Positions 1 through 8,131 of a stretch of DNA of 44,564 nucleotides are shown here, piece after piece (position 1 is the first letter of the stretch; every line of letters begins with the position of its first letter). Origin of the DNA: a virus; IMG/VR virus record IMGVR_UViG_3300045243_000019, positions 1 to 44,564 of that record; one strand, written 5' to 3'. Both the position numbers and the translations under genes were made by a program. The notes below the pieces were generated by a model. It was not told the origin of the DNA. It worked only from the letters and a program-made list of their open reading frames with translations, and ran no database searches.

Positions 1-127
1 CATGCAGATCCACCAGCCGCAGTTCGAGTGGGCATCGGCCATGCTCTACAACTGTGCTCGGTGCAGAGTCCTATCGCCCGAGTTTGTAGAGGACAAGCGC
101 AACGTCCTGTTCGACTACCACTGGACT
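1..127. repeat. Left copy of the 127-bp terminal redundancy
   Basis: Bases 1-127 are identical to 44438-44564. The reading frame of a glycosyltransferase continues without a break from the right end into the left end, so the sequence closes into a circle. A 127-base overlap is what a de Bruijn assembler using k=127 leaves on a circular or circularly permuted genome, so this is most likely an assembly overlap and not a physical phage terminus. Confidence 0.95.
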
Positions 128-382
128 TCCCGGATAGGGAAGTTGCCAGAGGACTGGAACCACTGCGTTTCATACGCAGAGACCAAGGACGCGAAGCTCT
201 ATCACTGGACCGCTGGGATACCAGTCTGGGAAGAGACGCGCTGTAACCCTGAAGACGCTATTTGGGGCCACGAATTCAAGCGCTCCGTGTTCAGCGTCGG
301 CTATCAAGAGCTAATGGGTAATTCGGTTCACGAACCAAGAAGGCTAGAGAGACTTGCCGCGAAAAAGACGTCCGCTACTTGA
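2..382 (+). CDS. GT8-like glycosyltransferase, C-terminal part (gene begins at 44118)
   Basis: This frame is the continuation of the gene that starts at 44118; the ATG at base 2 is an internal methionine (residue 108). Joined across the circle the protein is 233 residues. This part carries the segment KLYHWTAGIPVW, typical of the C-terminal half of small GT8-like transferases, in which a His close to the C-terminus helps bind the metal and nucleotide sugar. The 3' end overlaps the following HNH gene by 29 bases, suggesting that the endonuclease gene invaded right at the end of this gene. Confidence 0.85.
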   Translation: MQIHQPQFEWASAMLYNCARCRVLSPEFVEDKRNVLFDYHWTSRIGKLPEDWNHCVSYAETKDAKLYHWTAGIPVWEETRCNPEDAIWGHEFKRSVFSVGYQELMGNSVHEPRRLERLAAKKTSAT

Positions 383-827
383 GAGGTTCTTAGAGAAAGT
401 CTCTAAGACAGATTCTTGTTGGCTATGGACTAGCGCCACTAATAGACGCGGATATGGCGTTATCTGGTGCTCCGCCAAGGGCGGCAATGTCTACGCACAC
501 CGGCTCTCTTGGGAGCTTGCCAACAATCGCAGCATCCCAGAGGGCCTTATGGTTCTCCACTCCTGCGATAACCCCGCATGTGTTAACCCCGCGCACCTCT
601 CGGTAGGCGACGGGATTGCTAATGCAGCGGATGCGGTTAGCAAGAAGCGCCATGCATACGGCGAGAGGAATAAGGGCGGCGGCAAGCTCACCTGGGACGA
701 CGTTCGCATGATTCGGACGCTAGCCCCACTGGGGCCCGCGCGGCTAGCGCGCTGTTATGGCGTTAGCACGACCACCATTAAAGCGATTAACCGAAACGGA
801 CTGTGGCAGAAACATCTGGCTCCCTAA
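354..827 (+). CDS. Free-standing HNH homing endonuclease 1
   Basis: This 157-residue protein starts at TTG and overlaps the genes on both sides. It has the usual layout of phage HNH homing enzymes: an N-terminal CWLW segment, AHRLSWEL, then the nuclease core with HSCDNPACVNPAHL, where the Cys and His residues form the ββα-metal site. A C-terminal helix-turn-helix with GKLTWDDVRMIR and YGVSTTTIKAI probably contacts DNA. The family nicks or cuts a conserved target and spreads its own gene. It lies between the glycosyltransferase and the methyltransferase and probably serves only itself. A second, similar enzyme is at 11128. Confidence 0.9.
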   Translation: MPRKRRPLLERFLEKVSKTDSCWLWTSATNRRGYGVIWCSAKGGNVYAHRLSWELANNRSIPEGLMVLHSCDNPACVNPAHLSVGDGIANAADAVSKKRHAYGERNKGGGKLTWDDVRMIRTLAPLGPARLARCYGVSTTTIKAINRNGLWQKHLAP

Positions 828-1375
828 TCTCGCCCGAATATCGGGCTGAGCAGGAACACCTACACGCGACGACAAACTACGGGACAGCCTCCATCGGCTA
901 CGCGCCGATTGTGTCCCAGATCATCGAGAGGATGCAGATAACGCATCTCCTCGACTACGGATGCGGCGGTAACGTCAACCTCGCCAAGCATCTGAAGATT
1001 CCCCACAAGATCACGTACCAGGCGTACGACCCGGCGGTAGAGAAGTTCGCAGCTTCCCCGGTTCCTGCCCAGATGGTCGCGTGTATCGACGTGTTGGAAC
1101 ACATCGAGCCGGAGTGCCTGAAGGCCGTGCTCGATCACTTAAAGGCCCTCACCGAGGGCTTGATCTTTCTCACGGTTCACACGGGGCCTGCGGTCAAGAC
1201 GCTCTCCGATGGCCGCAACGCTCACCTGACACAGAAGCCCCTTACGTGGTGGCTTCCCAAGCTGTGGAAGCGCTGGGACTTGCAGACGGTGCAGGTAACC
1301 GGAGAGCACGGGTTTTACGTGATTGGCTTTGCCAAATCACAGATCGAAGACGCTGACGGGAAATTACTTGTTTAA
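803..1375 (+). CDS. Class I SAM-dependent methyltransferase
   Basis: This 190-residue protein (GTG start) overlaps the HNH gene by 25 bases. Motif I, which binds the methionine part of SAM, is visible as LLDYGCGGN at about residues 49-57, and a motif like that of small-molecule methyltransferases, CIDVLEHIEP, is at 94-103. The N-terminal ISPEYRAEQEHLHAT resembles methyltransferases found beside structural genes in other podoviruses. The substrate cannot be read from sequence. It follows two glycosyltransferases in the same late operon, so methylation of a sugar or of a virion component is a reasonable inference. Confidence 0.85.
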   Translation: MAETSGSLISPEYRAEQEHLHATTNYGTASIGYAPIVSQIIERMQITHLLDYGCGGNVNLAKHLKIPHKITYQAYDPAVEKFAASPVPAQMVACIDVLEHIEPECLKAVLDHLKALTEGLIFLTVHTGPAVKTLSDGRNAHLTQKPLTWWLPKLWKRWDLQTVQVTGEHGFYVIGFAKSQIEDADGKLLV

Positions 1376-1393
1376 CTCACTGAGGATTCATTA

Positions 1394-1816
1394 ATGGCGA
1401 CGGGACAAAAGTTCAATGCCTTCGTGGCAGACGTGAATAACAAGGTTCACAACCTTGGGTCGGACACGCTGAAGGTGGCTCTGACCAATACTGCTCCTAC
1501 CTCATCGAATGCGGTCTTTGCGGACCTCACCGAGATTAGCGCGGGCAACGGCTATACCGCTGGCGGCGCAACGGTCACGGTGACGGGTTCGACACAGACG
1601 GGCGGTGTCTACAAGCTCGTGGGCTCTGCTGCGTCACCGACGTGGACGGCTTCGGGTGCCGTGGGTCCGTTCCGCTATGTCTCGCTGTACAACAACACAG
1701 CGGCCAGCAAGAACCTGATCTGCTTCTGGGATTACGGCTCAAACCTCACGCTCGCCTCGTCCGACACCTTTACGGTGGTGTTCGATGGTACCAACGGGAT
1801 CTTGCAGGACTCTTAA
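1394..1816 (+). CDS. Conserved phage beta-rich virion protein
   Basis: This 140-residue protein has the pattern of a family common beside tail-fibre genes: FNAFVADVNNKVHNLGSD near the start, then LKVALTNTAPT and ISAGNGYTAGG, with beta-strand-like alternating sequence to the end. No catalytic motif is seen. It directly precedes three fibre/spike genes and is probably a small structural or fibre-associated component. The family is usually left without a function. Confidence 0.6.
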   Translation: MATGQKFNAFVADVNNKVHNLGSDTLKVALTNTAPTSSNAVFADLTEISAGNGYTAGGATVTVTGSTQTGGVYKLVGSAASPTWTASGAVGPFRYVSLYNNTAASKNLICFWDYGSNLTLASSDTFTVVFDGTNGILQDS

Positions 1817-1819
1817 GTT

Positions 1820-2824
1820 GTGCCGAGTGGAGAGATTGATATTCTGTTCGGGCGCAAGCCCTATAGACTGCAAGCCTCGGCCACTCATTTCCAGCACTTC
1901 TCGGTCCCCGCAAGACTGAACCCGGTCGGTAACTTCGTAAATACCGTCCTATTCGTACAGCCGACCGTCTCTGGTATCAATTGGGTCTGTCCACCGTCAG
2001 GCCCGAACGTCCCCAAGAAACAGTACGTGATGAACTTCGTGCAAGCGGACCGCTTCACGGGTGACGGTAATCCTGTCGTTTCAACGGTGGACGTGAGTGC
2101 GCTCACGGGGTTTGCTCCCGTCAATCCCGCGACCGCACAGAGGGGCTTCCAGAACGCAAGCGGGCATAGCGTTGCACAGATGGAAGGAGGTACGGTCGGG
2201 GCGTACCTGAATAGCAACGATCTCGCGCCGAGCGCCAGCGATTCAAAGCTGATGATTACGCCGGAGTATCGCTGGATTCTGCCGCCATGGACGGACTTCA
2301 CGGCGCCCATCCCGCTGTCTGGCCCGGGACTTGTTCTACACGAAGCGTTTGACCTTCAGGTGCCCAAGTGCTCCGGGGGAAATGATGTATTCGTGAACAT
2401 GGGGCATCTGTTCACCGATCCGAACGGGGTTCAGTTGACCTATAACGTGGCGGTGTTCCACAACAATCTGGCGAATCCTGGGGTAGGGATATCGCTAGAC
2501 GCTCCCACGCAGAACTACATCCTGACTAACCCGCTGGGGGTCGTTACTACCTATTGCACGCCTACGGCGGGGAGTTCGTTCTACACGCCCACGCCATGGA
2601 GTGGCTTCATGCACTTCGAGTGGTCCTGTAGTTATCAGCAGTTCCAGGCCGCATTACATGCCCTCGATGCGGCTTTTCCCGGCGTGCTGACGACATTCGA
2701 TCCCGCGCAATATCGACTCTCGACTACGCACCTGAACGCGGAGGTTCATACGCTGGGGTCAGCCGCAACGATAGAACTGGGCTGGTCTATGAAGAACTTA
2801 GAAATATGGACGGTGGGCAGTTAG
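1820..2824 (+). CDS. Tail fibre/spike 1, with shared N-terminal anchor
   Basis: This 334-residue protein (GTG start) begins with the anchor peptide SGEIDILFGRKPYRLQAS followed by THFQH, which is also present at the start of the next two genes. The rest is a beta-rich body with the look of a lectin or polysaccharide-binding jelly roll, ending ELGWSMKNLEIW. No lyase catalytic residues could be assigned. The anchor probably docks a variable receptor-binding body onto the same virion site as its two neighbours. Confidence 0.65.
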   Translation: MPSGEIDILFGRKPYRLQASATHFQHFSVPARLNPVGNFVNTVLFVQPTVSGINWVCPPSGPNVPKKQYVMNFVQADRFTGDGNPVVSTVDVSALTGFAPVNPATAQRGFQNASGHSVAQMEGGTVGAYLNSNDLAPSASDSKLMITPEYRWILPPWTDFTAPIPLSGPGLVLHEAFDLQVPKCSGGNDVFVNMGHLFTDPNGVQLTYNVAVFHNNLANPGVGISLDAPTQNYILTNPLGVVTTYCTPTAGSSFYTPTPWSGFMHFEWSCSYQQFQAALHALDAAFPGVLTTFDPAQYRLSTTHLNAEVHTLGSAATIELGWSMKNLEIWTVGS

Positions 2825-4222
2825 GTGCAACGCCGCACCTTTCTGTGCGGTCTCCCCGTTTTATTCACTGGTTGTAATGGTGACGAATTGGCTAGCGGAA
2901 ATATCGATATAAGGTTCGGGGCCAAGCCCTATCGCTTGCAAGCGTCGCCCACGCATTACCAGCACATGCCCATTGGCCCGAGGTACATTGCTCCATCGGT
3001 ATTCGTGCCCACAATCAATGTATCTAATGGGGCATCTTTTAATATAACCCCCCACGGCGGCCTAACCACCTTCCTGACTAAGTCCACATCTGCGCCGAAG
3101 CTGTGGGATCACGGACAGGATGGCGCGGGTGCGATCAATGGGGGATGGAGCGGGGTCTCCCCAACAAGCGCTTCAAATTCTTTAGCCAACATGGCTAACC
3201 GTACCTTCCCATTTCAGTTGTTTGGGTCTGCTACGGTTGTCCCACCCACGCCCTTCACGAGCGTTGCATTGGCGGCCTGCCATTACGACCCCACCGTGAC
3301 TAGTCTGGATGTTTTGGCATATGTGGATTATCCGGTGCCGGGTTCGGTCTTCTATTCCACATGGGACTATTACTTCCGTTGCGATGACAACTGGTGGTAT
3401 GACTTAGTTTCCCCGCACACCGGGCAGCACGATAACAATCACAAGTTCTATAACTCCTGCGTAGGCGGGAGCGGCCCTTTCCGCACGGATGCAGGCTCGG
3501 CCTCGGTTGCATGGACTGGTTATGCCGATCCGGGGGACGGGAGCACTGGCGGCCCGATCAGTAATACCGGCACCCAGAAGATAGATATGGACATTCCTTC
3601 GACGTTGGGGAATGTAATCGCCGTTCCCGACAACAATGGGCATTTCGCGTTCTGGGATCAGATCACCAACCCCTCGAATCCAACGGGCGGCCCGACCGGG
3701 AATGGCTGGAAGAAATGGTCGATTGTCATCAAATGGACTTCTGATACCACGGGGTATCAGTTCATGTATGACGGCAATGGGACCGGCAATCGCGGCCTGG
3801 GCAATTCCATCTTCTATCACGGTCCGACGATTCCATCGGGCAAGGCGCGCTGGCTTGAAGCGATCGGCAGTTGCTATGCGAGAAACCAGGGGCCGACCCC
3901 ATCCAGCGGTGCCGGTACCACATGGCAATCGGCCAACGGCAACCAGCCGGGCAAATATACCCAGTGGGGGTATCTCGCTAATACCTACTTCGATGTACAG
4001 ACTTCGGGCCTTGGGCGTTTCTACGCGACCAATACCTCCACTTTCACGATTGGCGGAACGCAGCTCGGGGAGATCCAGCCCTATACCAGCTGGGCGCCCA
4101 CTTCAGTGAATCTGACATTCAACCGAGCGAATCTCAGTAGTGGCACTGGAGCCCTGTGGTATGTGGACGAGGCCAACGGAATATCGCCTCCGGTACAGGT
4201 GGCCAACTTGGTGATTAGCTAA
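2825..4222 (+). CDS. Tail fibre/spike 2, lectin-like body, with shared anchor; start uncertain
   Basis: From the GTG at 2825 the protein is 465 residues; from the TTG at 2888 it is 444 and begins MASGNIDIRFGAKPYRLQAS, in register with its two paralogues. The later start has a GGTGA just upstream. The extra 21 residues carry RRTFLCGLP and LFTGC and look like a twin-arginine lipoprotein signal, which is odd for a virion protein. The body (about residues 130-370) has a WxxY/YFD pattern like concanavalin-type lectin or polysaccharide-lyase folds. The C-terminal 70 residues, with LGEIQPYTSWAPTSVNLTF, look like a small Ig-like domain. Confidence 0.65.
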   Translation: MQRRTFLCGLPVLFTGCNGDELASGNIDIRFGAKPYRLQASPTHYQHMPIGPRYIAPSVFVPTINVSNGASFNITPHGGLTTFLTKSTSAPKLWDHGQDGAGAINGGWSGVSPTSASNSLANMANRTFPFQLFGSATVVPPTPFTSVALAACHYDPTVTSLDVLAYVDYPVPGSVFYSTWDYYFRCDDNWWYDLVSPHTGQHDNNHKFYNSCVGGSGPFRTDAGSASVAWTGYADPGDGSTGGPISNTGTQKIDMDIPSTLGNVIAVPDNNGHFAFWDQITNPSNPTGGPTGNGWKKWSIVIKWTSDTTGYQFMYDGNGTGNRGLGNSIFYHGPTIPSGKARWLEAIGSCYARNQGPTPSSGAGTTWQSANGNQPGKYTQWGYLANTYFDVQTSGLGRFYATNTSTFTIGGTQLGEIQPYTSWAPTSVNLTFNRANLSSGTGALWYVDEANGISPPVQVANLVIS

Positions 4223-6037
4223 ATGGCAAGCGGAGAAATTGATATCACGTTCGGGCAGAAGCCCTACAAGCTTCAGGCATCGGCGGGTCACTTTCAGCAT
4301 CAGATTATGGGGGTAATAAACTCTGGCCCCCTTACCCCGCGGGGGCTTGCTGCCGTCGCAATCTCTCAGAATGAAATTGATCTGTCATGGAACGCTTCTT
4401 CCGGTACCGGGTTGCTTGGCTACCGAATCTACCGAGGGGGGGTGCAGATTGCCCAGCAGACGGGGGTCACTTATGCGGATGTGGGGCTATCGCCCGCTAC
4501 GCTATATAGCTATCAGGTCTCCGCTTATGGATCTAACTTTGAAACGGCCAAATCCCCCGCTGTTTCAGCTACCACGTTCGGCTCTGGAGCCGGGGCTTTT
4601 AATTTTTACATTGCCTTAGGCGGCAACGACGCGAATCCGGGCACGCTTGCACAGCCGTGGGCTATTACGAGTTTCAATAACTCTGGCAATGCGAACAATG
4701 CCAAGATGGCCGGCAAAAAGGTCGGCATCATTGCGGGGACTTACAATACCTCCTTGCTGACTTCCGGTCATACGGGCGCGGGCGATTATAGCTGGTCAAT
4801 CCTCAACATCCCTGCGGGCACGGCGGCGAATCCGACCTACATAGCCTCTTGCAACGCAAGCGGCGTTTATACCCCGCGCGTCGCCATCATCAATGTCGAC
4901 ACGCTTAATAACAATAATATTATGGGTGGAGGCGGCGGGCAGGCCGGCGGCGGAACGAGCAGCTATATCACTGTTGATGGCATAACGATCAACGGTAATA
5001 ACATAGGCGGCGGCGGGAGTAATGTAATAGCGCACCTGCTCGCATTCTGGGGCAATTTCAGTATCACCAACGCCAGCGCCGCGAGTGAGACTGGGATTAC
5101 GGTCCAGAATTGCGAAATCTACAATGTAAAGACGACGACGCACGCGGGCGGCCAGAATAGCGCCCTCATTTGGTTTGAGGGGTGCCACCACTGCCTCGTC
5201 CAAAACAATCTCCTGCATGATGCGACCTCGACCGACGTGACCGATATGGATCACGTCCATGCGGTCGAGGAATACGGTTGTCATGATAACCAGTTCCTTA
5301 ATAACACCTTCTACAATTGCAGCACCGGCATCGAGGACAAGCAGGGTTGTACCGGCACGGTCGTTGCTTATAACTACTTCTATAATGTCGGCAATTTTGG
5401 GGGCGGACAGTCCGCAGTATTCGAGGGGTTCGATGGGTATTTCGGCAATCCCAATACGGGCCCAGCCCCGATAAATTATGTCCTGCGCCACAATATTGTG
5501 GATGGCTGCGGGCCGCTTCACTTGGCGGATTTGAATACATCCTTCATTGCGCAGCCGCTGAATATCTATAACAACACGATCTACGACACCCGATCGGGCG
5601 CGACAGTGGGCTGGCAGTGCTACGCGACAGCCGCAAGCCTCCTGACGTATTACAACAATATCTATTACAGCACCGTGGGGACGGGCGGAGGCGCGGGTAA
5701 GAACGGCAAGCTCGTTACTGGGGCGCCCTCCACGCTGGTGACGCTGGATTACAACCGCTATTTCCAGGGATCTGCGAACTACACGAACATGTGGGGCGAC
5801 AACACGACGGCATTTAATACTCTCGCGACGTGGCAGACGCACACGGGGACTGAGGCGCATTCCAGCACTGGAGATCCGGTGTTCTCGGCCCCCATCGTAA
5901 GCGGCAGCGGACCTAACAAGTTCAAGCTCGGCGGCGCATCCCCGATCCTGGCCGCTGGTAGAACTGGCGGCCCGATGGGCGCATGGGATACGGGAGTGAC
6001 GCAGATTGGTTGTAACTTTGGGCCTTATTTAGGGTAA
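4223..6037 (+). CDS. Tail spike 3: anchor, FN3 domain and parallel beta-helix
   Basis: This 604-residue protein starts at an ATG that directly follows the previous stop. Residues 1-26 are the shared anchor (SGEIDITFGQKPYKLQAS, HFQH). Residues about 37-115 are a fibronectin type III domain (IDLSWNASSGTGLLGYRIYR, LSPATLYSYQVSA). The rest is a right-handed parallel beta-helix of the pectate-lyase/NosD type, recognised by repeated short Asn-rich rungs such as VQNNLLHDA, NQFLNNTFYNCSTGI and VVAYNYFYNV. Such spikes bind, and often cleave, capsule or O-antigen. Acidic candidates for catalysis exist in the rungs but cannot be assigned. Confidence 0.75.
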   Translation: MASGEIDITFGQKPYKLQASAGHFQHQIMGVINSGPLTPRGLAAVAISQNEIDLSWNASSGTGLLGYRIYRGGVQIAQQTGVTYADVGLSPATLYSYQVSAYGSNFETAKSPAVSATTFGSGAGAFNFYIALGGNDANPGTLAQPWAITSFNNSGNANNAKMAGKKVGIIAGTYNTSLLTSGHTGAGDYSWSILNIPAGTAANPTYIASCNASGVYTPRVAIINVDTLNNNNIMGGGGGQAGGGTSSYITVDGITINGNNIGGGGSNVIAHLLAFWGNFSITNASAASETGITVQNCEIYNVKTTTHAGGQNSALIWFEGCHHCLVQNNLLHDATSTDVTDMDHVHAVEEYGCHDNQFLNNTFYNCSTGIEDKQGCTGTVVAYNYFYNVGNFGGGQSAVFEGFDGYFGNPNTGPAPINYVLRHNIVDGCGPLHLADLNTSFIAQPLNIYNNTIYDTRSGATVGWQCYATAASLLTYYNNIYYSTVGTGGGAGKNGKLVTGAPSTLVTLDYNRYFQGSANYTNMWGDNTTAFNTLATWQTHTGTEAHSSTGDPVFSAPIVSGSGPNKFKLGGASPILAAGRTGGPMGAWDTGVTQIGCNFGPYLG

Positions 6038-6040
6038 CGC

Positions 6041-8131
6041 GTGGCACTTTATACAAGTATAGGCAATGTCGGCACCACGTCCGCAGGGACGATTGGGACC
6101 GGCACGCTACCGCTCGCGCCGCCGCCTGGCAGCATTGTCGTTATCTTTATCACGCAGGGCGGCAATGGAACCGGCGCCGTTTCCTGCTCGGGCTTCTCGG
6201 CCATCCCGACTCTTTCGGTTCTGAGTCTGCCGACCACCCATCAGTCATGGGGTAATGCGCTTTACAAGGTTGCAGGCGCCAGCGAGCCCACAAGCTATAC
6301 GGTCACGCTGAACGCGGCTAATTTCGCCACGACTCAGACCTATGTCTTTACGGGGCGCAATACAACTAGCCCGTTCACCGCCTCACTGGGGACTGTAGAC
6401 GGCGCTGCGGGCACCTCACCTTTCAGTATTGCACTGGGCGGCGTCACTGCCGCAGCGGGCGATGATGTCTTATGGGTCTCGGGCCTAAGCAATCAGTCAA
6501 CCTATAACGGTCCCTCGTTCACCGTCCCCACGGGCTTTACCAATTCATTAACCAGCACCAGCACGACCTCGTTCACGACTGGCGTCGTAGGCGCCGTCAA
6601 GGCTAACGTAGTTGCGGGGGCTACCGGCACCCTTACTGGGACTTTCTCGTGGACTGGCGGCGGCTCTAATAGCTGGGGCGGCTATGTCATTTCTATTGCC
6701 GGCACTGGGACCGTCCTGGGCAATGATGGCAGTAACTTTGTTACCCCCGTCAATGTGGTGCAGTTCAACACGACCGGGAACGCCATATCCTCCAGCGGAA
6801 CGCCCTTCTATGTAGCTAATAACACGGCAGCTCTCACGGCATGGATCAATGTCGGCTCTGCGGGCACATCAAATACGGCGAAGGTCGTCGTATACGATTC
6901 TGGCGGCGCGCGCGTAGCCATCAGCGCGGCCATCAATGTATCGACCACCGGGCTCAAGAGCGGAGCGATTTCCGCAGCCCTTACGGCGGGGAACACCTAT
7001 AGCCTGGTCGTGGTGCCGGATACTGGGACATTCGGCACCATATCCGATAGCGGGTCGAATGCCTTTGTCGATAAGCAATGGACGGCGGGGCACTTCCCCT
7101 ATAGTGCGCCGCCCGCAACGCTTCCCGCCGTTGACGCATCTGTTGGCCAGGCATTCATTGTCTACCTCACGGGGGCTGGTAACGCTTATAACCTCTCCTG
7201 CGCGACGGTTAGCCATTCGTTCACGATTGAAGCGGTAACCCTCAACGCCAGCTCAATCCATAACTATGTGATGCCAGCCTCTGCGGTCATGTTCGACCGC
7301 ATTCTTGGCATCTCAAATGACGACCAGATTCTGCTGGTATCCGCAGTTTCCTTCAATTTAAGCATCGGTTCGGTAACATTCGGCCCGGCAAGCAATGGAT
7401 TCCAAATCCCCGCAGTGACGTTCTCATCGTCGGTGGGTATCGCGCAGTTCTCCTATGTCCCGGGCAATATCACGATTGTCTCGGGCGGCGTTCCCTGCTC
7501 TTACGACTTCTCAAGCTATCCTGCGTTCAGGACTGCCGTGCAGCAGCTAATTGACGGGGATGATGCTTCCACGTCCAGCCTCTCAGTCTCGATCCTTGAT
7601 CTGATCGTTTCACTGGGCGAGCGCAGGGTATACCGGGATGTGCGATCCAGCACGCAGGACGTTGCACTTACACTCACCGTGACGGGCAATTCCGCTCCGC
7701 TCCCGATTGACCTGATCGAGCTGCGGTCGGTGTTCTTCCCCACCGGCATAACACTGGATTACATGCCTTATGAGCAGTTCCAGATGAACGTCCAGCGGCA
7801 GGGACAGACGGCACGGAAGCCGAATAACTATAGCTATGAGGGTGAAAACCTCGTCTTCTGGCCGGTTCAGCCTGATGGAACCGTCATCAACGGGCGCTAT
7901 ATCAAGCGCTTCTGCTCCATCGTCACCGAAGGGCTTGTGGGGAATGCGTTCTTTCAGCGCTTCCCTGATCTGTGGCTCTATGCCTGCCTCCTGGAAGCCG
8001 CCCCGTACGTGGGTGAAATAGCGCGCATGCCCGAATGGGAGAAGCGTTATCTCATGCTGGTGGAAGACGCCAAAGAGTACGAACTGCGCCGGTTTACTCG
8101 CGGCTCGAAGCTCCAGACGAGACTCCAGTAG
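6041..8131 (+). CDS. Adaptor (SU10/P22 gp4-type) fused to a large beta-rich N-terminal region
   Basis: This 696-residue protein (GTG start) has two parts. About residues 1-490 are beta-rich: a domain with PPPGSIVVIFITQGG, YKVAGASEPTSYTVTL and NVVAGATGTLTGTFSW, then strand repeats such as HSFTIEAVTLN. About residues 495-696 match head-tail adaptors: YPAFRTAVQQLIDGDD, LGERRVYRDVRSS, PIDLIELRSVFF, FPDLWLYACLLEAAPYV and WEKRYLMLVEDA. Adaptors extend the portal ring; family members are normally about 170-250 residues, so the fusion would place beta domains around the neck. The N-terminal domain resembles that of the gene at 36265. It precedes the gp10-like gene as in P22. Confidence 0.75.
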   Translation: MALYTSIGNVGTTSAGTIGTGTLPLAPPPGSIVVIFITQGGNGTGAVSCSGFSAIPTLSVLSLPTTHQSWGNALYKVAGASEPTSYTVTLNAANFATTQTYVFTGRNTTSPFTASLGTVDGAAGTSPFSIALGGVTAAAGDDVLWVSGLSNQSTYNGPSFTVPTGFTNSLTSTSTTSFTTGVVGAVKANVVAGATGTLTGTFSWTGGGSNSWGGYVISIAGTGTVLGNDGSNFVTPVNVVQFNTTGNAISSSGTPFYVANNTAALTAWINVGSAGTSNTAKVVVYDSGGARVAISAAINVSTTGLKSGAISAALTAGNTYSLVVVPDTGTFGTISDSGSNAFVDKQWTAGHFPYSAPPATLPAVDASVGQAFIVYLTGAGNAYNLSCATVSHSFTIEAVTLNASSIHNYVMPASAVMFDRILGISNDDQILLVSAVSFNLSIGSVTFGPASNGFQIPAVTFSSSVGIAQFSYVPGNITIVSGGVPCSYDFSSYPAFRTAVQQLIDGDDASTSSLSVSILDLIVSLGERRVYRDVRSSTQDVALTLTVTGNSAPLPIDLIELRSVFFPTGITLDYMPYEQFQMNVQRQGQTARKPNNYSYEGENLVFWPVQPDGTVINGRYIKRFCSIVTEGLVGNAFFQRFPDLWLYACLLEAAPYVGEIARMPEWEKRYLMLVEDAKEYELRRFTRGSKLQTRLQ

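Noticed and set aside
1-127. Physical direct terminal repeats of a T7-like genome
   Set aside because: The length equals a standard k-mer overlap, the repeat lies inside a gene rather than in a non-coding end region, and the large terminase is of a headful type.
4796-5860. 354-codon open frame on the minus strand opposite the beta-helix spike gene
   Set aside because: It is a shadow: no start signal, repetitive Val/Ile/Arg composition that mirrors the Asn- and Gly-rich rungs of the coding strand, and it would run against a well-supported gene.
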